DNA of 21,368 nt, taken from positions 2,142 to 23,509 of the IMG/VR virus record IMGVR_UViG_3300003690_000322. One strand, 5' to 3'. Both the position numbers and the translations under genes were made by a program. Source of the stretch: a virus. The notes under the pieces are model-generated. The model had not been told where the DNA came from. It was given only the letters and a program-made list of their open reading frames with translations, and made no database searches. This document shows, piece after piece, positions 6,541 through 13,708 of this stretch (position 1 is its first letter; every line of letters starts with the position of its first letter).

Positions 6541-7020
6541 TCAAGCGCACAAACATCTGCTGTGGGTCCTGCCGCACATCGTTGCTGAACCTCTATCTAA
6601 TCCAACCACCGCTACAGATGTAGAAGGCGCACTCACACAAAGTGCATTTGTTGCATTAGCCCACGGAGTAGAAATCTCAGTGTAGCTTTGTCCACTATTT
6701 GTTGAAATTGAAATATTGTTACTATCGTTTCTGCCTACCATTGCATTTGTTCTATCTGAATCTACAATGCACATGGCTCCTGTATTATGAGAGATTGTTC
6801 CGTTTGTCCAAGTCCCACCTGTATTAGAAGTATATGCAACTCCAGTACTTTCATATGCTGACCAGGCAGTTGCCGAATGTCCTAATACTGCTTCGCCATC
6901 TGTAACTGCATCTGCATTAATATGAGAAATAGTATTAAATTTGTTCCCATGATATATATTAGCTTCGCTTGCGTATGCTACATCTCCTGCTGCTTTTGGA
7001 AATACTCCTTCGCCTGCCAT
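6541..7020 (-). CDS. Asp-box fibre paralogue, N-terminal half (frameshifted)
   Basis: The 159-residue product begins MAGEGVFPKAAGDVAYASEAN, aligned with MAAEGGFPKVDGDILYASEAN of the intact neighbour. It has Asp-boxes at about 64 (TSNTGGTW) and 106 (STNSGQSY). After VAVVGLDRGSATM the frame leaves the homology and ends at a TGA at 6541. In the paralogue about 14 residues containing a complete Asp-box (around YYSTNAGDTW) stand at this place, so a deletion whose length is not a multiple of three is the simplest explanation. The ATG has a GGAGAA site. It may still make the docking module plus two blades. Confidence 0.65.
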   Translation of the reverse strand: MAGEGVFPKAAGDVAYASEANIYHGNKFNTISHINADAVTDGEAVLGHSATAWSAYESTGVAYTSNTGGTWTNGTISHNTGAMCIVDSDRTNAMVGRNDSNNISISTNSGQSYTEISTPWANATNALCVSAPSTSVAVVGLDRGSATMCGRTHSRCLCA

Positions 7021-7049
7021 TTATTTCTTCTCCATATTATTATAACTTT

Positions 7050-8096
7050 TTAATCCCATGCCTTAACTCCAAATTCATAAATATATGCTGGTCTATCTGC
7101 AGCACTTACAATTGATGCTTTTAATACTAATTGATAACTTGGTGTTCCTATTGTCGTAACTTCGTTTTCATTTAATGTTGAAAAGTTTGAACCATCATCC
7201 GAACTAAGTGACCAAGTAGCAGTTGCTCCTGCCAATTCTTTATTTGCTGTGAAAATTCCGTGGTCTAAAGTAATTACTCCAGAAGGACTGGTTGCAGTTT
7301 GGTGGTGGTCATATCCATGAGATTGAAAAACTTGGGTTACAGCTCCTTTAACATACCATGTATCGAAAACCTCCATTAATGCAGTTGAACCACCAGAAGT
7401 AATATTAAACTCAACATACCAATTTGAAGTAGCTGAAGAAATATCGGTAGTGGCTCCCCAAACGCTCCACTCATCTTTTTTATCTCTCTTAACACGAACT
7501 CTTGCGGTTTCTGCAGATACATCAAAATAAATCTCTACAAACTCAACATAATTATGTAATGTGAAAACTGTAACTGCCGTAGTCCCATTAGTAACTTTTA
7601 TAGTCCCCACACAACTATCTATTGTTGTGTCTACGTTGCAAATAAAAGTTGAATCTGCTGTCCTTGCATCAAATCCAGGACCACTTCCCTGTGTTCTTGC
7701 CGTTGAAGCTACACCATTACCGGATAAAATCATTTTTCCTCCTGCCTCAGTCACTGTTCCAGAAGTAGTCCATATAGCTGAATTAACGGTGCCAGTTGCA
7801 AAAGTATCTAATAATGTTGCAGTAAAATATCCAACAAGAGAATCATACATCATTGTAGTAGCTCCAGTATCTACCTCACCACTGGATTCTAAGGTTTCAA
7901 AACCAGCAACCCAACCATCTGCAGATACAGTTTCAAATTCAGTAACATCACTATCATAAATTATTGCATATCTATTCTGTGCTTCTGTTTGAAAAGCATA
8001 TCCCAGCACTCTTACATCAGATATATAAGTTGTTGAATTTCCTGCTAAATTCAGGACTTCATCCGCGCTTGCTGTTGAGCCATCTGCTATTGTCAT
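7050..8096 (-). CDS. large tail fibre or baseplate adhesion protein
   Basis: The 348-residue product is beta-rich. The central part (about 95-265: LLDTFATGTVNSAIWTTSGT, GGKMILSG, NWYVEFNITSGGS) has the alternating pattern of a concanavalin-like carbohydrate-binding sandwich. The C-terminal 70 residues (WSLSSDDGSNFSTLNENEV, then ...PAYIYEFGVKAWD) resemble the end of the hub protein encoded upstream. The ATG overlaps the stop of the previous gene by one base (TAATG). Likely a receptor-binding or fibre component attached near the hub. No enzymatic residues are identified. Confidence 0.65.
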   Translation of the reverse strand: MTIADGSTASADEVLNLAGNSTTYISDVRVLGYAFQTEAQNRYAIIYDSDVTEFETVSADGWVAGFETLESSGEVDTGATTMMYDSLVGYFTATLLDTFATGTVNSAIWTTSGTVTEAGGKMILSGNGVASTARTQGSGPGFDARTADSTFICNVDTTIDSCVGTIKVTNGTTAVTVFTLHNYVEFVEIYFDVSAETARVRVKRDKKDEWSVWGATTDISSATSNWYVEFNITSGGSTALMEVFDTWYVKGAVTQVFQSHGYDHHQTATSPSGVITLDHGIFTANKELAGATATWSLSSDDGSNFSTLNENEVTTIGTPSYQLVLKASIVSAADRPAYIYEFGVKAWD

Positions 8097-8488
8097 TATA
8101 TTAGTTTATCTTTCTCCACATAAGTAACTTCAATCGTGTTCGTCTTGGCTACTACTGTGTGTGTGGTTCTTGCCCACATTAATTTAGTTGAATCTGTGTT
8201 GAAAATACCGAATTCTGTCAAAGCATCTCCATTTGCCTCTGTGCTATTTACTAAGCATCTAAATGTGATTTGGTGATTTACCTCGTCTAATACTGGATAT
8301 CCTGTAACAAATACTTTAGTATTTGAGCCATTTATATTTACTGCTGTTACTAAATCAGTATTGGTTACTGCCGGTGTAGTTGTTCCTGTTCCTATCTTAA
8401 AGATTGTCGGTGCTGTATAATCTGGGCTTGCCTTAAAAGCCCTATTAATCATTAATTTTTTACCGGAGTTAGTTATTAGTCCACCCAT
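8096..8488 (-). CDS. collar-fibre-like tail protein
   Basis: The 130-residue product starts GGLITNSGKKLMINRAF, followed by YTAPTIFKIGTGTTTPAVTNTDL, then FRCLVNSTEANGDALTEFGIF near residue 85. This order (ITN.G..., FKIGTGTT.., and a late ...LTEFGIF) is the usual N-terminal region of tail-collar or fibre proteins. It probably links the hub to the larger fibre encoded immediately after it, with which it overlaps by one base. It is the first gene after a copy of the repeated TATA-like element, and no clear Shine-Dalgarno site precedes the ATG. Confidence 0.7.
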   Translation of the reverse strand: MGGLITNSGKKLMINRAFKASPDYTAPTIFKIGTGTTTPAVTNTDLVTAVNINGSNTKVFVTGYPVLDEVNHQITFRCLVNSTEANGDALTEFGIFNTDSTKLMWARTTHTVVAKTNTIEVTYVEKDKLI

Positions 8489-8517
8489 CTTATAATTTAT
8501 ATTCTTTCATTTTTAAT

Positions 8518-8528
8518 CTTTGTTATAT
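8518..8528 (-). promoter_or_regulatory. repeated TATA-like promoter element, copy 2
   Basis: On the minus strand the site reads ATATAACAAAG, followed by ATTAAAAATG. It lies in the 42-bp gap between the hub gene and the collar-fibre-like gene, with exactly 29 bases to the ATG at 8488. The same bases ATATAACAAAGATTAAAAA also occur at the protease promoter. Confidence 0.7.
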
Positions 8529-8530
8529 AT

Positions 8531-10531
8531 TTAATGATAACCCTCCACTATGATTTTGCTAATTTCTCCTGTTAAACCTGCTGATTCTGTAGCTTTCCAA
8601 CGTAAATCTGTTCCGGTATTTGTAAAGGTGTGAGTTGTTCCACTTGTTACAGTTTCCCAATTAGCACCCCCATTTGCTGTTAAATAATATGTGAATGCAC
8701 CACTTGCTACTGTACTTGTTAATTTAGCCGATGTCACTGTTGCATTATTATAATCTATTGCTAAACTTCTGGCATCCTGTCTATTTGTAAATGTTGTACT
8801 TCCTGTTGCTGCCCAAGTAGAACTACCTCCGGTATCTTTAAAATCATCATCTATGAAATTCTCGGTATAGATATTTTGATATTGCTGAACGAAATGATTT
8901 AGCTGAGCAATCTCTTCCTCTCCTAATTCGCTTGTTCCTAATAGTGCTGCTCCTGGATGACTTAAAATAAATCCTCTAAATGGGTCTCCCCACTTATTAG
9001 TTCCCCAAATTCCAAGAGTGGCACTTCCCCAAATCATACCAACACCAGCATATTGTGCAAAGTTGTAAAGTCCAGAACTCGCATGATTATAAACTAAAGT
9101 ATTTCCAGTTATCTGCTTTGTCTGAACTGTCCAATATCTTGGCTCGGTTTTAAATGTATAAGCATTATTAAATAACTCCATAACCAAATCTTGGTTTTGT
9201 GAATCTCGTTCTTCTATTCTTTTAATTCTTTCTTCTATATTTACTTGCCAATCTGATAATCTTAGTGGATTATCTCCCACTACTAATTCTTGGAATGAAC
9301 CAGGATATTTGATTGTTTGTTTCAAGATTACTAACTCTTTATTTACTGTAGGATTATTTATATTATCAACTATTGTTACCCTCTCTCCTACATTAAGATT
9401 TAAGTCAGTTGCTGATTTCAATAGGATTTCTCCAGTTTCAAAAGGAACTGAGAATTTATTTAAGATTTCTACAGCTCTTGCCTCTGCGTCTGCTATTGTA
9501 ATAATATCTGAAAGTGTAATCTCTTTTTCAAATACCCCATAAGTTGTTTGGCTTTCTGCATTTTCCATATGAATTGGTGCTGGTGCTAACCAAGAATAAT
9601 TTACAATAGCATAATCATTATTTGTATAAGCCGTTCCAGTTATAGGAAAGATTTTCTTAGTTTCCTTATCAACATAATAATAATTTCCAGTGCTACCATC
9701 CTTTGCTCCTCCTAATCTCTGAGTTGTTGGTGGATTAGAAGAATCAATTAATAATTCTACAATCTCTGGTGTTTTAGTTAAAAGAATACTTGCAGTTGTA
9801 TATCCACTTGTTGTCCCAATTCTTCCAGTTTCTTGTTTTTGGGTTTCTACTACTGCTCCATCCACTCTTAAGTCATTAACCAATTGACTTGTATCATAAC
9901 TCCATTTAGGAACTCCAATAATTTCTGTTCCTGTTGTTAGTGTTTTTCCAGAGTCAGTATTTCCTCTTGGTTCAAAATAAACTTTATTAGTTACTGGATT
10001 ATAATACACTTGATAATCTACTGCTTTAGCAAGAGCCATTAATCTTGAATAGATATCTACATGAATACATTTGAATTGTTCTATCTTTTCTCCAGCAAGT
10101 GTTCCTGTTGCTACTACTTCTGCAGTTAATCCTCCATACGTTTCTATTAAATCTTCGGCTATTGCACTTATCTGTCCGGCTTGTGAGCCAGTATCAAAAT
10201 AAACTTTATTAACATTCTTTCTTACTAAATCCCACATCTTGTCCTTTCCGGTTATCGATATGATACCTCCATCTGGTTCAAAATCAGAAACATAACCATC
10301 AAAGATTTTCTCATCTGTTGCAGTTGAAAATCCCTTCCAGATTTCTAATCTTTGTCCTACTTGTAAATTTATTGTATCATTTGTTGCCTTTAATACAATA
10401 AGTTTTAATTCAGAAATTCCACTTTGAGTTGTTCTTTCATACTCCCAATTTAAAGCTAATTTTGGAGTTCCAGCAGTAGTATCTAAAATAGTAACTCCCC
10501 CAATATTTACTTTCGTTTTGAGATTTGCCAT
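8531..10531 (-). CDS. baseplate hub / tail-tip protein
   Basis: The 666-residue product begins with a beta-barrel region (about 1-110: LQVGQRLEIWKGF, IFDGYVSDFEPDGGIISITGKDKMWDL) typical of gp27/gpD-type hub and Gp37-like proteins. In these, a short-range Q-VG-x-x-EIW and D-G-Y-V-SD pattern precedes an ISITG strand. Residues 110-220 continue the hub domain (IDIYSRLMALAKAVDYQVYY). Near 440 a coiled segment (IEERIKRIEERDSQNQDLV) leads to a variable C-terminal part with a beta-sandwich at about 560-666. It overlaps the previous gene by one base (TAATG). It should sit at the tail tip and carry the fibres. No peptidoglycan or pseudomurein hydrolase motif is visible. Confidence 0.75.
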   Translation of the reverse strand: MANLKTKVNIGGVTILDTTAGTPKLALNWEYERTTQSGISELKLIVLKATNDTINLQVGQRLEIWKGFSTATDEKIFDGYVSDFEPDGGIISITGKDKMWDLVRKNVNKVYFDTGSQAGQISAIAEDLIETYGGLTAEVVATGTLAGEKIEQFKCIHVDIYSRLMALAKAVDYQVYYNPVTNKVYFEPRGNTDSGKTLTTGTEIIGVPKWSYDTSQLVNDLRVDGAVVETQKQETGRIGTTSGYTTASILLTKTPEIVELLIDSSNPPTTQRLGGAKDGSTGNYYYVDKETKKIFPITGTAYTNNDYAIVNYSWLAPAPIHMENAESQTTYGVFEKEITLSDIITIADAEARAVEILNKFSVPFETGEILLKSATDLNLNVGERVTIVDNINNPTVNKELVILKQTIKYPGSFQELVVGDNPLRLSDWQVNIEERIKRIEERDSQNQDLVMELFNNAYTFKTEPRYWTVQTKQITGNTLVYNHASSGLYNFAQYAGVGMIWGSATLGIWGTNKWGDPFRGFILSHPGAALLGTSELGEEEIAQLNHFVQQYQNIYTENFIDDDFKDTGGSSTWAATGSTTFTNRQDARSLAIDYNNATVTSAKLTSTVASGAFTYYLTANGGANWETVTSGTTHTFTNTGTDLRWKATESAGLTGEISKIIVEGYH

Positions 10532-10896
10532 TATGCCAATCCCTCAATTAGTGTGAGAGAGTAATTTATCCTATTAACAGAACCTGCTGACCAAGTCCAA
10601 TTAAAATCTTGGATTAATACTGTTTTGTTGGTAGTAATAAAATCTCCAACATAAGTTAAGCCAGTTTGACTTCCATTTTGTAGTCCCTCTATATCTGTAA
10701 CAAATGCTACTAAGTTCGCTTTGGTATTATGTTGGAATACTCCATCTATTGTAATAGTTCTTGTTGTTCCAAATAAATCTAATAAGATTGTAGAATCGCT
10801 ATCACTTACTGGAAGTGGTTGAGTGAATAAACCAGAGTTCTTGGCTTGCCCTTCTGATTGAATTTCTCCTAAACTTTTTCCTCCTATTGTCGCCAT
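10531..10896 (-). CDS. baseplate / distal tail protein
   Basis: The 121-residue product lies between tape measure and hub, the position of a distal tail or initiator protein. It reads IGGKSLGEIQSEGQAKNSGL, then a strand-rich middle (TITIDGVFQHNTKANLVAF) and NWTWSAGSVNRINYSLTLIEG at the end. Sequences with ...RTITIDGVF and a C-terminal ...INYSLTLIE pattern are typical of LysM-associated or gp48/gp53-like tail proteins. The ATG is preceded by AAGGAGG and follows the tape-measure stop directly; the end overlaps the hub start. Identity within the family is uncertain. Confidence 0.65.
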   Translation of the reverse strand: MATIGGKSLGEIQSEGQAKNSGLFTQPLPVSDSDSTILLDLFGTTRTITIDGVFQHNTKANLVAFVTDIEGLQNGSQTGLTYVGDFITTNKTVLIQDFNWTWSAGSVNRINYSLTLIEGLA

Positions 10897-11721
10897 TTAA
10901 CTTTGCCTCCTTTTCATATCCATTTGTAATCTTTGACTTATCATCATTGTAAGTTTTCTTAAATCGGCATCTTCTCTTATTACTGGATTATTAATATTAA
11001 TTGTCATTCCTCTTCCTGCTCCAAATGGACCCTCTCCTTTAAATCCTATAATTGTATCTCTTGGGTCTGTTCTGATTATCTGTCCATTAGGTCTCAAAAT
11101 GAAATCGTCTAAATCTGTTGTTGTTGTGGAAGAAGACCTACCTCGATTTCTGAATGGATTAAAAGCTTTTACAAGAGCCACAAGAATTGCTGCAAATGCA
11201 ACAATTATAGCATCGACAATCTTAGGAACAAATGGAAGCAATGCCATAATTATATCTACGAATGCCTGAACTATCGTGTCTAAAAATTCTGGTTTTAGTA
11301 GTTCTTCGGTTATTGCTAAAATTAAATCTACAATTGGTGGAATAAGTTGAGTAACTAAAGGCAAAAGTGCCACTAATACTGTCACCAATGCATCAATAAT
11401 TTTTTGCAGTATTCCTGCTTCAAGTAAAGAGTTAATTACATCTACGAATGCCTGAATGAGAACCATAGCAAAATCTGCCAACTGCAGAATAACTGATACT
11501 AATCCATCTATAAGTGCTGGCAGTATAGTTGGAAGTGCCTCCAATATAATATTAAGAATAGTTGTAAAGAGTTCTATAAACATTGGCAAAACAGTATCTG
11601 CCATTTCAGTAATTAGTACAGCTACTGCTGCTCCAAATCCTCCTTCTTCAAATGCTGCCTGAACTTTTGCTGCTACTGCTTGCATAACTGGAAGTAATTT
11701 TTTGGCAAAATCTGCCAACAT
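10897..11721 (-). CDS. tape measure protein, main part (frame-disrupted)
   Basis: The 274-residue frame is dominated by long hydrophobic helices (about 10-180: VLPMFIELFTTILNIILEAL, PTILPALIDGLVSVILQLAD) and a C-terminal tail with GRGMTININNP and a basic end (RLQMDMKRRQS). This is the hallmark of a tape measure, placed after tail tube and chaperone genes. Upstream of its ATG the same frame reads IPILKPALL, which is typical tape-measure sequence, so the ATG at 11721 is probably not the true start; no ribosome site precedes it. The N-terminal segment is in another frame (11736-11933). Joined, the protein would be about 345 residues, implying a tail of roughly 50 nm by the usual 1.5 angstrom per residue rule. 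Confidence 0.75.
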   Translation of the reverse strand: MLADFAKKLLPVMQAVAAKVQAAFEEGGFGAAVAVLITEMADTVLPMFIELFTTILNIILEALPTILPALIDGLVSVILQLADFAMVLIQAFVDVINSLLEAGILQKIIDALVTVLVALLPLVTQLIPPIVDLILAITEELLKPEFLDTIVQAFVDIIMALLPFVPKIVDAIIVAFAAILVALVKAFNPFRNRGRSSSTTTTDLDDFILRPNGQIIRTDPRDTIIGFKGEGPFGAGRGMTININNPVIREDADLRKLTMMISQRLQMDMKRRQS

Positions 11722-11735
11722 TAACAGTGCTGGTT

Positions 11736-11933
11736 TTAAAATTGGTATTTAAATAGAAGTGCTCCTACTGATGCTGCTATTTTACCAAGTGATACTAAAG
11801 ATTTCTTTCCTGTTGCTCCTCCTGCTCCTGCTCCAGCAAAACCTCCAGCTGCTGCTCCACGAGGAATTATACTTTTTCCTGCTCCTCTTTTGGAATCAAT
11901 AGTTATAGGAACTTCTACCTTAAAATCTGCCAT
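11736..11933 (-). CDS. tape measure protein, N-terminal part (frame-disrupted)
   Basis: The 65-residue frame starts MADFKVEVPITIDSKRGAGK, a short beta-hairpin opening common in phage tape measures, followed by a Gly/Ala-rich linker (AAAGGFAGAGAGGATGKK) and a helix (LVSLGKIAASVGALLFK). After LLFK it ends YQF-stop. Moving one base back at that place (the run TTTAAA, plus-strand 11748-11753) joins it to IPILKPALL of the main part. The ATG lies 23 bases past the stop of the gpT frame and has no Shine-Dalgarno site, as is usual after a frameshifting chaperone gene. Most likely this is one gene with a one-base deletion or a sequence error. Confidence 0.65.
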   Translation of the reverse strand: MADFKVEVPITIDSKRGAGKSIIPRGAAAGGFAGAGAGGATGKKSLVSLGKIAASVGALLFKYQF

Positions 11934-11955
11934 TGTGTTTTTGTTTAAATCTCAT

Positions 11956-12153
11956 TTATTTTCTCATTGCCTCAGCTTCTAATTTCTTAAACTCTTCTTC
12001 GGCTTCTCTAAGAAATATAAGTCGTGAATCAAATTGACTATCTACTTGTTGAGGTGTCCAACCAAAGCTATGTGCGTAATACCAATAAATTAATTCCCTA
12101 TTGGCAAACTCATCATTGGGTCTTAATCCTCTAAGGGCTTCTCTGATACTTCT
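11956..12153 (-). CDS. gpT extension of tail assembly chaperone, made by -1 frameshift
   Basis: In the -1 frame relative to gpG, starting at the last A of a nine-A run, the sequence encodes RSIREALRGLRPNDEFA, then LIYWYYAHSFGWTPQQVD and a charged end EEEFKKLEAEAMRK, 65 residues to TAA at 11956-11958. The pattern of an aromatic helix followed by GWTP..VD is characteristic of gpT-type extensions. There is no start codon suited to independent translation. The fused gpGT product would be about 187 residues. It fills the otherwise empty 189 bases between gpG and the tape measure. In lambda-type phages the G:GT ratio set by such slippage is needed for tail assembly on the tape measure. Confidence 0.85.
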   Translation of the reverse strand, partial: RSIREALRGLRPNDEFANRELIYWYYAHSFGWTPQQVDSQFDSRLIFLREAEEEFKKLEAEAMRK

Positions 12154-12518
12154 TTTTTTTTATCAGTAGTACCTGCAAACTCATTAAGCTCTGCCATCAA
12201 GTAATCGAAAACTACTGTTGGAAGTTTCTTAACTGTTATCAAATCCGTAGGAAATGGTGCAGATTTAATTCCTGCATGAAGAATCCTTGCTTCTAACTCT
12301 GCATCGTTAACATCTATTCTTGGCTGAGTTCCAATTATTTTTACATTAGTACATTCTGAACGAATTTGTCCTCTCTCGCCTGCCGTGATTTTTCTTAAAA
12401 CAACTATCTCTTCTTTACCATTTACCATTAATGGTATCTTGGTTGTTTCTTCTTGGAAATTTCCAGATTCATCTATCTGTAACTTGGGTACTTGCCCTTC
12501 TTTGGTTTTTTCTGTCAT
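12123..12518 (-). CDS. tail assembly chaperone gpG-like
   Basis: The 131-residue product lies between tail tube and tape measure. It has a basic N-terminal arm, a core (TKIPLMVNGKEEIVVLRKIT, then AELEARILHAGIKSAPFP) ending LPTVVFDYLMAELNEFAG, and a short tail DKKKEVSEKPLED. The resemblance to gpG-type chaperones is in position, size and the helical core ending close to a slippery run. GAT AAA AAA AAA GAA provides an A-AAA-AAA/G slip site at 12153-12161. Ribosomes that slip back one base make the gpGT fusion. The ATG has AAGGAGG upstream. Confidence 0.8.
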   Translation of the reverse strand: MTEKTKEGQVPKLQIDESGNFQEETTKIPLMVNGKEEIVVLRKITAGERGQIRSECTNVKIIGTQPRIDVNDAELEARILHAGIKSAPFPTDLITVKKLPTVVFDYLMAELNEFAGTTDKKKEVSEKPLED

Positions 12519-12531
12519 TTTTTATACCTCC

Positions 12532-13530
12532 TTATGATTGTTCAGCTGGTGCTGTTTGAAATGTATTTGTATAGATAACGCTTGTGCATGCTCTTGCCCA
12601 ACCAGTAATATCTTCTTTAACAACTTCTCCTGCATTTTGTGGCAAGGTTTCTTCGTTAAATTTTATTCCTGTCCAGTTGATATCAAGAATATCTCCGTCA
12701 TCATTTGTAAATGTTAATTCAAGTGTAGCGATTTCTGTTCCACTTCCTGGCGTTGGTATAGTTGCTGAACTTGTTCCATTTAAGAAATAAGTAAATAAGT
12801 CCGTACGGTCATTAAATGCTGCTGTCAATTTGAAGTTGTATTCTCTTGTCTTTGCTACGATTGCTTTCGGAAATCTGCTACCAACTTCTGATACTATTTC
12901 TAAGTTATTAACGAACGTTAGCTCTACTGTTTGAACTGCTGCTAATTTTGTTCCATCTGGAATTTCAATACTTCCATGTGCAAAAGTGAAAACCGGATTT
13001 GGCTCTACTACGTTTGAGCTTGCTGAAGTACCTAAAGATTCATATCTATAAGGGCATTCCAAACTGAATTTTACTGGTTCATTTACTGCTGCACTAATTG
13101 TACATTGATTTACTCGACATCCTAATAGAATACTTTGTGCATCTGTAGTGCCTAACTCATAAGCTAATTTTGTTGTAAAGCTTGGTAATACATTAGTTTC
13201 TGTGTATGTATGAGTATAAGCTCCAGAACTTCCAGCATCTGCATTAGCTCCAAGTACACCTAATAACCAATAAGCATTTGATAAAGCTCCATTGATTGTA
13301 ACTGACCCAGAATAAATAGTATTAATTGTTGATGTTGCATTTCTTGCTCCAACTCCATAAATTCTCTCAGCACTATTTTTACGACTTACGCTTATTTCAA
13401 TTCCTTGTCCGAATGCTACATAACTCTCAGTTGATGCTGAGTGTGCTGTTGCTGCTCCGTCCCATTGTGCTGCTTGCTCAAACGCATAAATTGCTACGCT
13501 ATCTCCACCTGATATATAGTTTTGTCCCAA
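12532..13530 (-). CDS. major tail tube protein
   Basis: The 332-residue product is placed immediately before the gpG/gpT chaperone. It shows the tube-protein pattern: N-terminal VAFGQGIEISVSRKNSAERI with a GVGARNA turn, and repeated beta strands (SGSVTINGALSNAYWLLGVL, then a later second half with EIPDGTKLAAVQTVELTF and LFTYFLNG), ending with an added strand-rich tail. The two similar halves fit a tube protein with duplicated barrel topology. Translation must begin at TTG (13530), since no ATG or GTG is nearby and a strong GGAGG lies 9 bases before it. It should polymerise around the tape measure. Confidence 0.75.
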   Translation of the reverse strand: MGQNYISGGDSVAIYAFEQAAQWDGAATAHSASTESYVAFGQGIEISVSRKNSAERIYGVGARNATSTINTIYSGSVTINGALSNAYWLLGVLGANADAGSSGAYTHTYTETNVLPSFTTKLAYELGTTDAQSILLGCRVNQCTISAAVNEPVKFSLECPYRYESLGTSASSNVVEPNPVFTFAHGSIEIPDGTKLAAVQTVELTFVNNLEIVSEVGSRFPKAIVAKTREYNFKLTAAFNDRTDLFTYFLNGTSSATIPTPGSGTEIATLELTFTNDDGDILDINWTGIKFNEETLPQNAGEVVKEDITGWARACTSVIYTNTFQTAPAEQS

Positions 13531-13531
13531 T

Positions 13532-13708
13532 TTATTTTACCTCCTTGTGAATTTTAAATCTCTTTTTTCTTTTAGAGTTGTAATTTTTTTTAATATCTTT
13601 TTTTAAATCTTTGAATACTTTTTTTATATTTCCTACTTCTTTTTTAATATCTTTTTTTGCTTTTAACCAAGCTTCTCTTTTTAATTTTATCATTTCTTCT
13701 CTTTCCAT
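13532..13708 (-). CDS. 58-residue lysine-rich helical protein
   Basis: This short frame fills the gap between tail terminator and tail tube. It starts MEREEMIKLKREAWLKAKKD, has two similar stretches (KKDIKKEVGNIKK and FKDLKKDIKK) and ends RFKIHKEVK. About 40% of its residues are Lys or Arg, and it should form an amphipathic helix. The ATG shares one base with the upstream stop (TAATG), and its TAA is one base from the TTG of the tail tube gene; the GGAGG for that TTG lies inside this gene. Those tight junctions argue for translation. It may bind nucleic acid or regulate tube translation; the function is unknown. Confidence 0.65.
   Translation of the reverse strand: MEREEMIKLKREAWLKAKKDIKKEVGNIKKVFKDLKKDIKKNYNSKRKKRFKIHKEVK

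Noticed and set aside
7561-7959. Plus-strand frame of 132 codons inside the large fibre gene
   Set aside because: Antisense shadow of a Thr/Ser/Val-rich gene; no ribosome site, and every supported gene is on the minus strand.
11740-11760. Programmed frameshift in the tape measure
   Set aside because: CTA TTT AAA TAC gives poor re-pairing after a -1 slip (TTT to ATT, AAA to TAA), so a deletion or sequence error is more likely than recoding.
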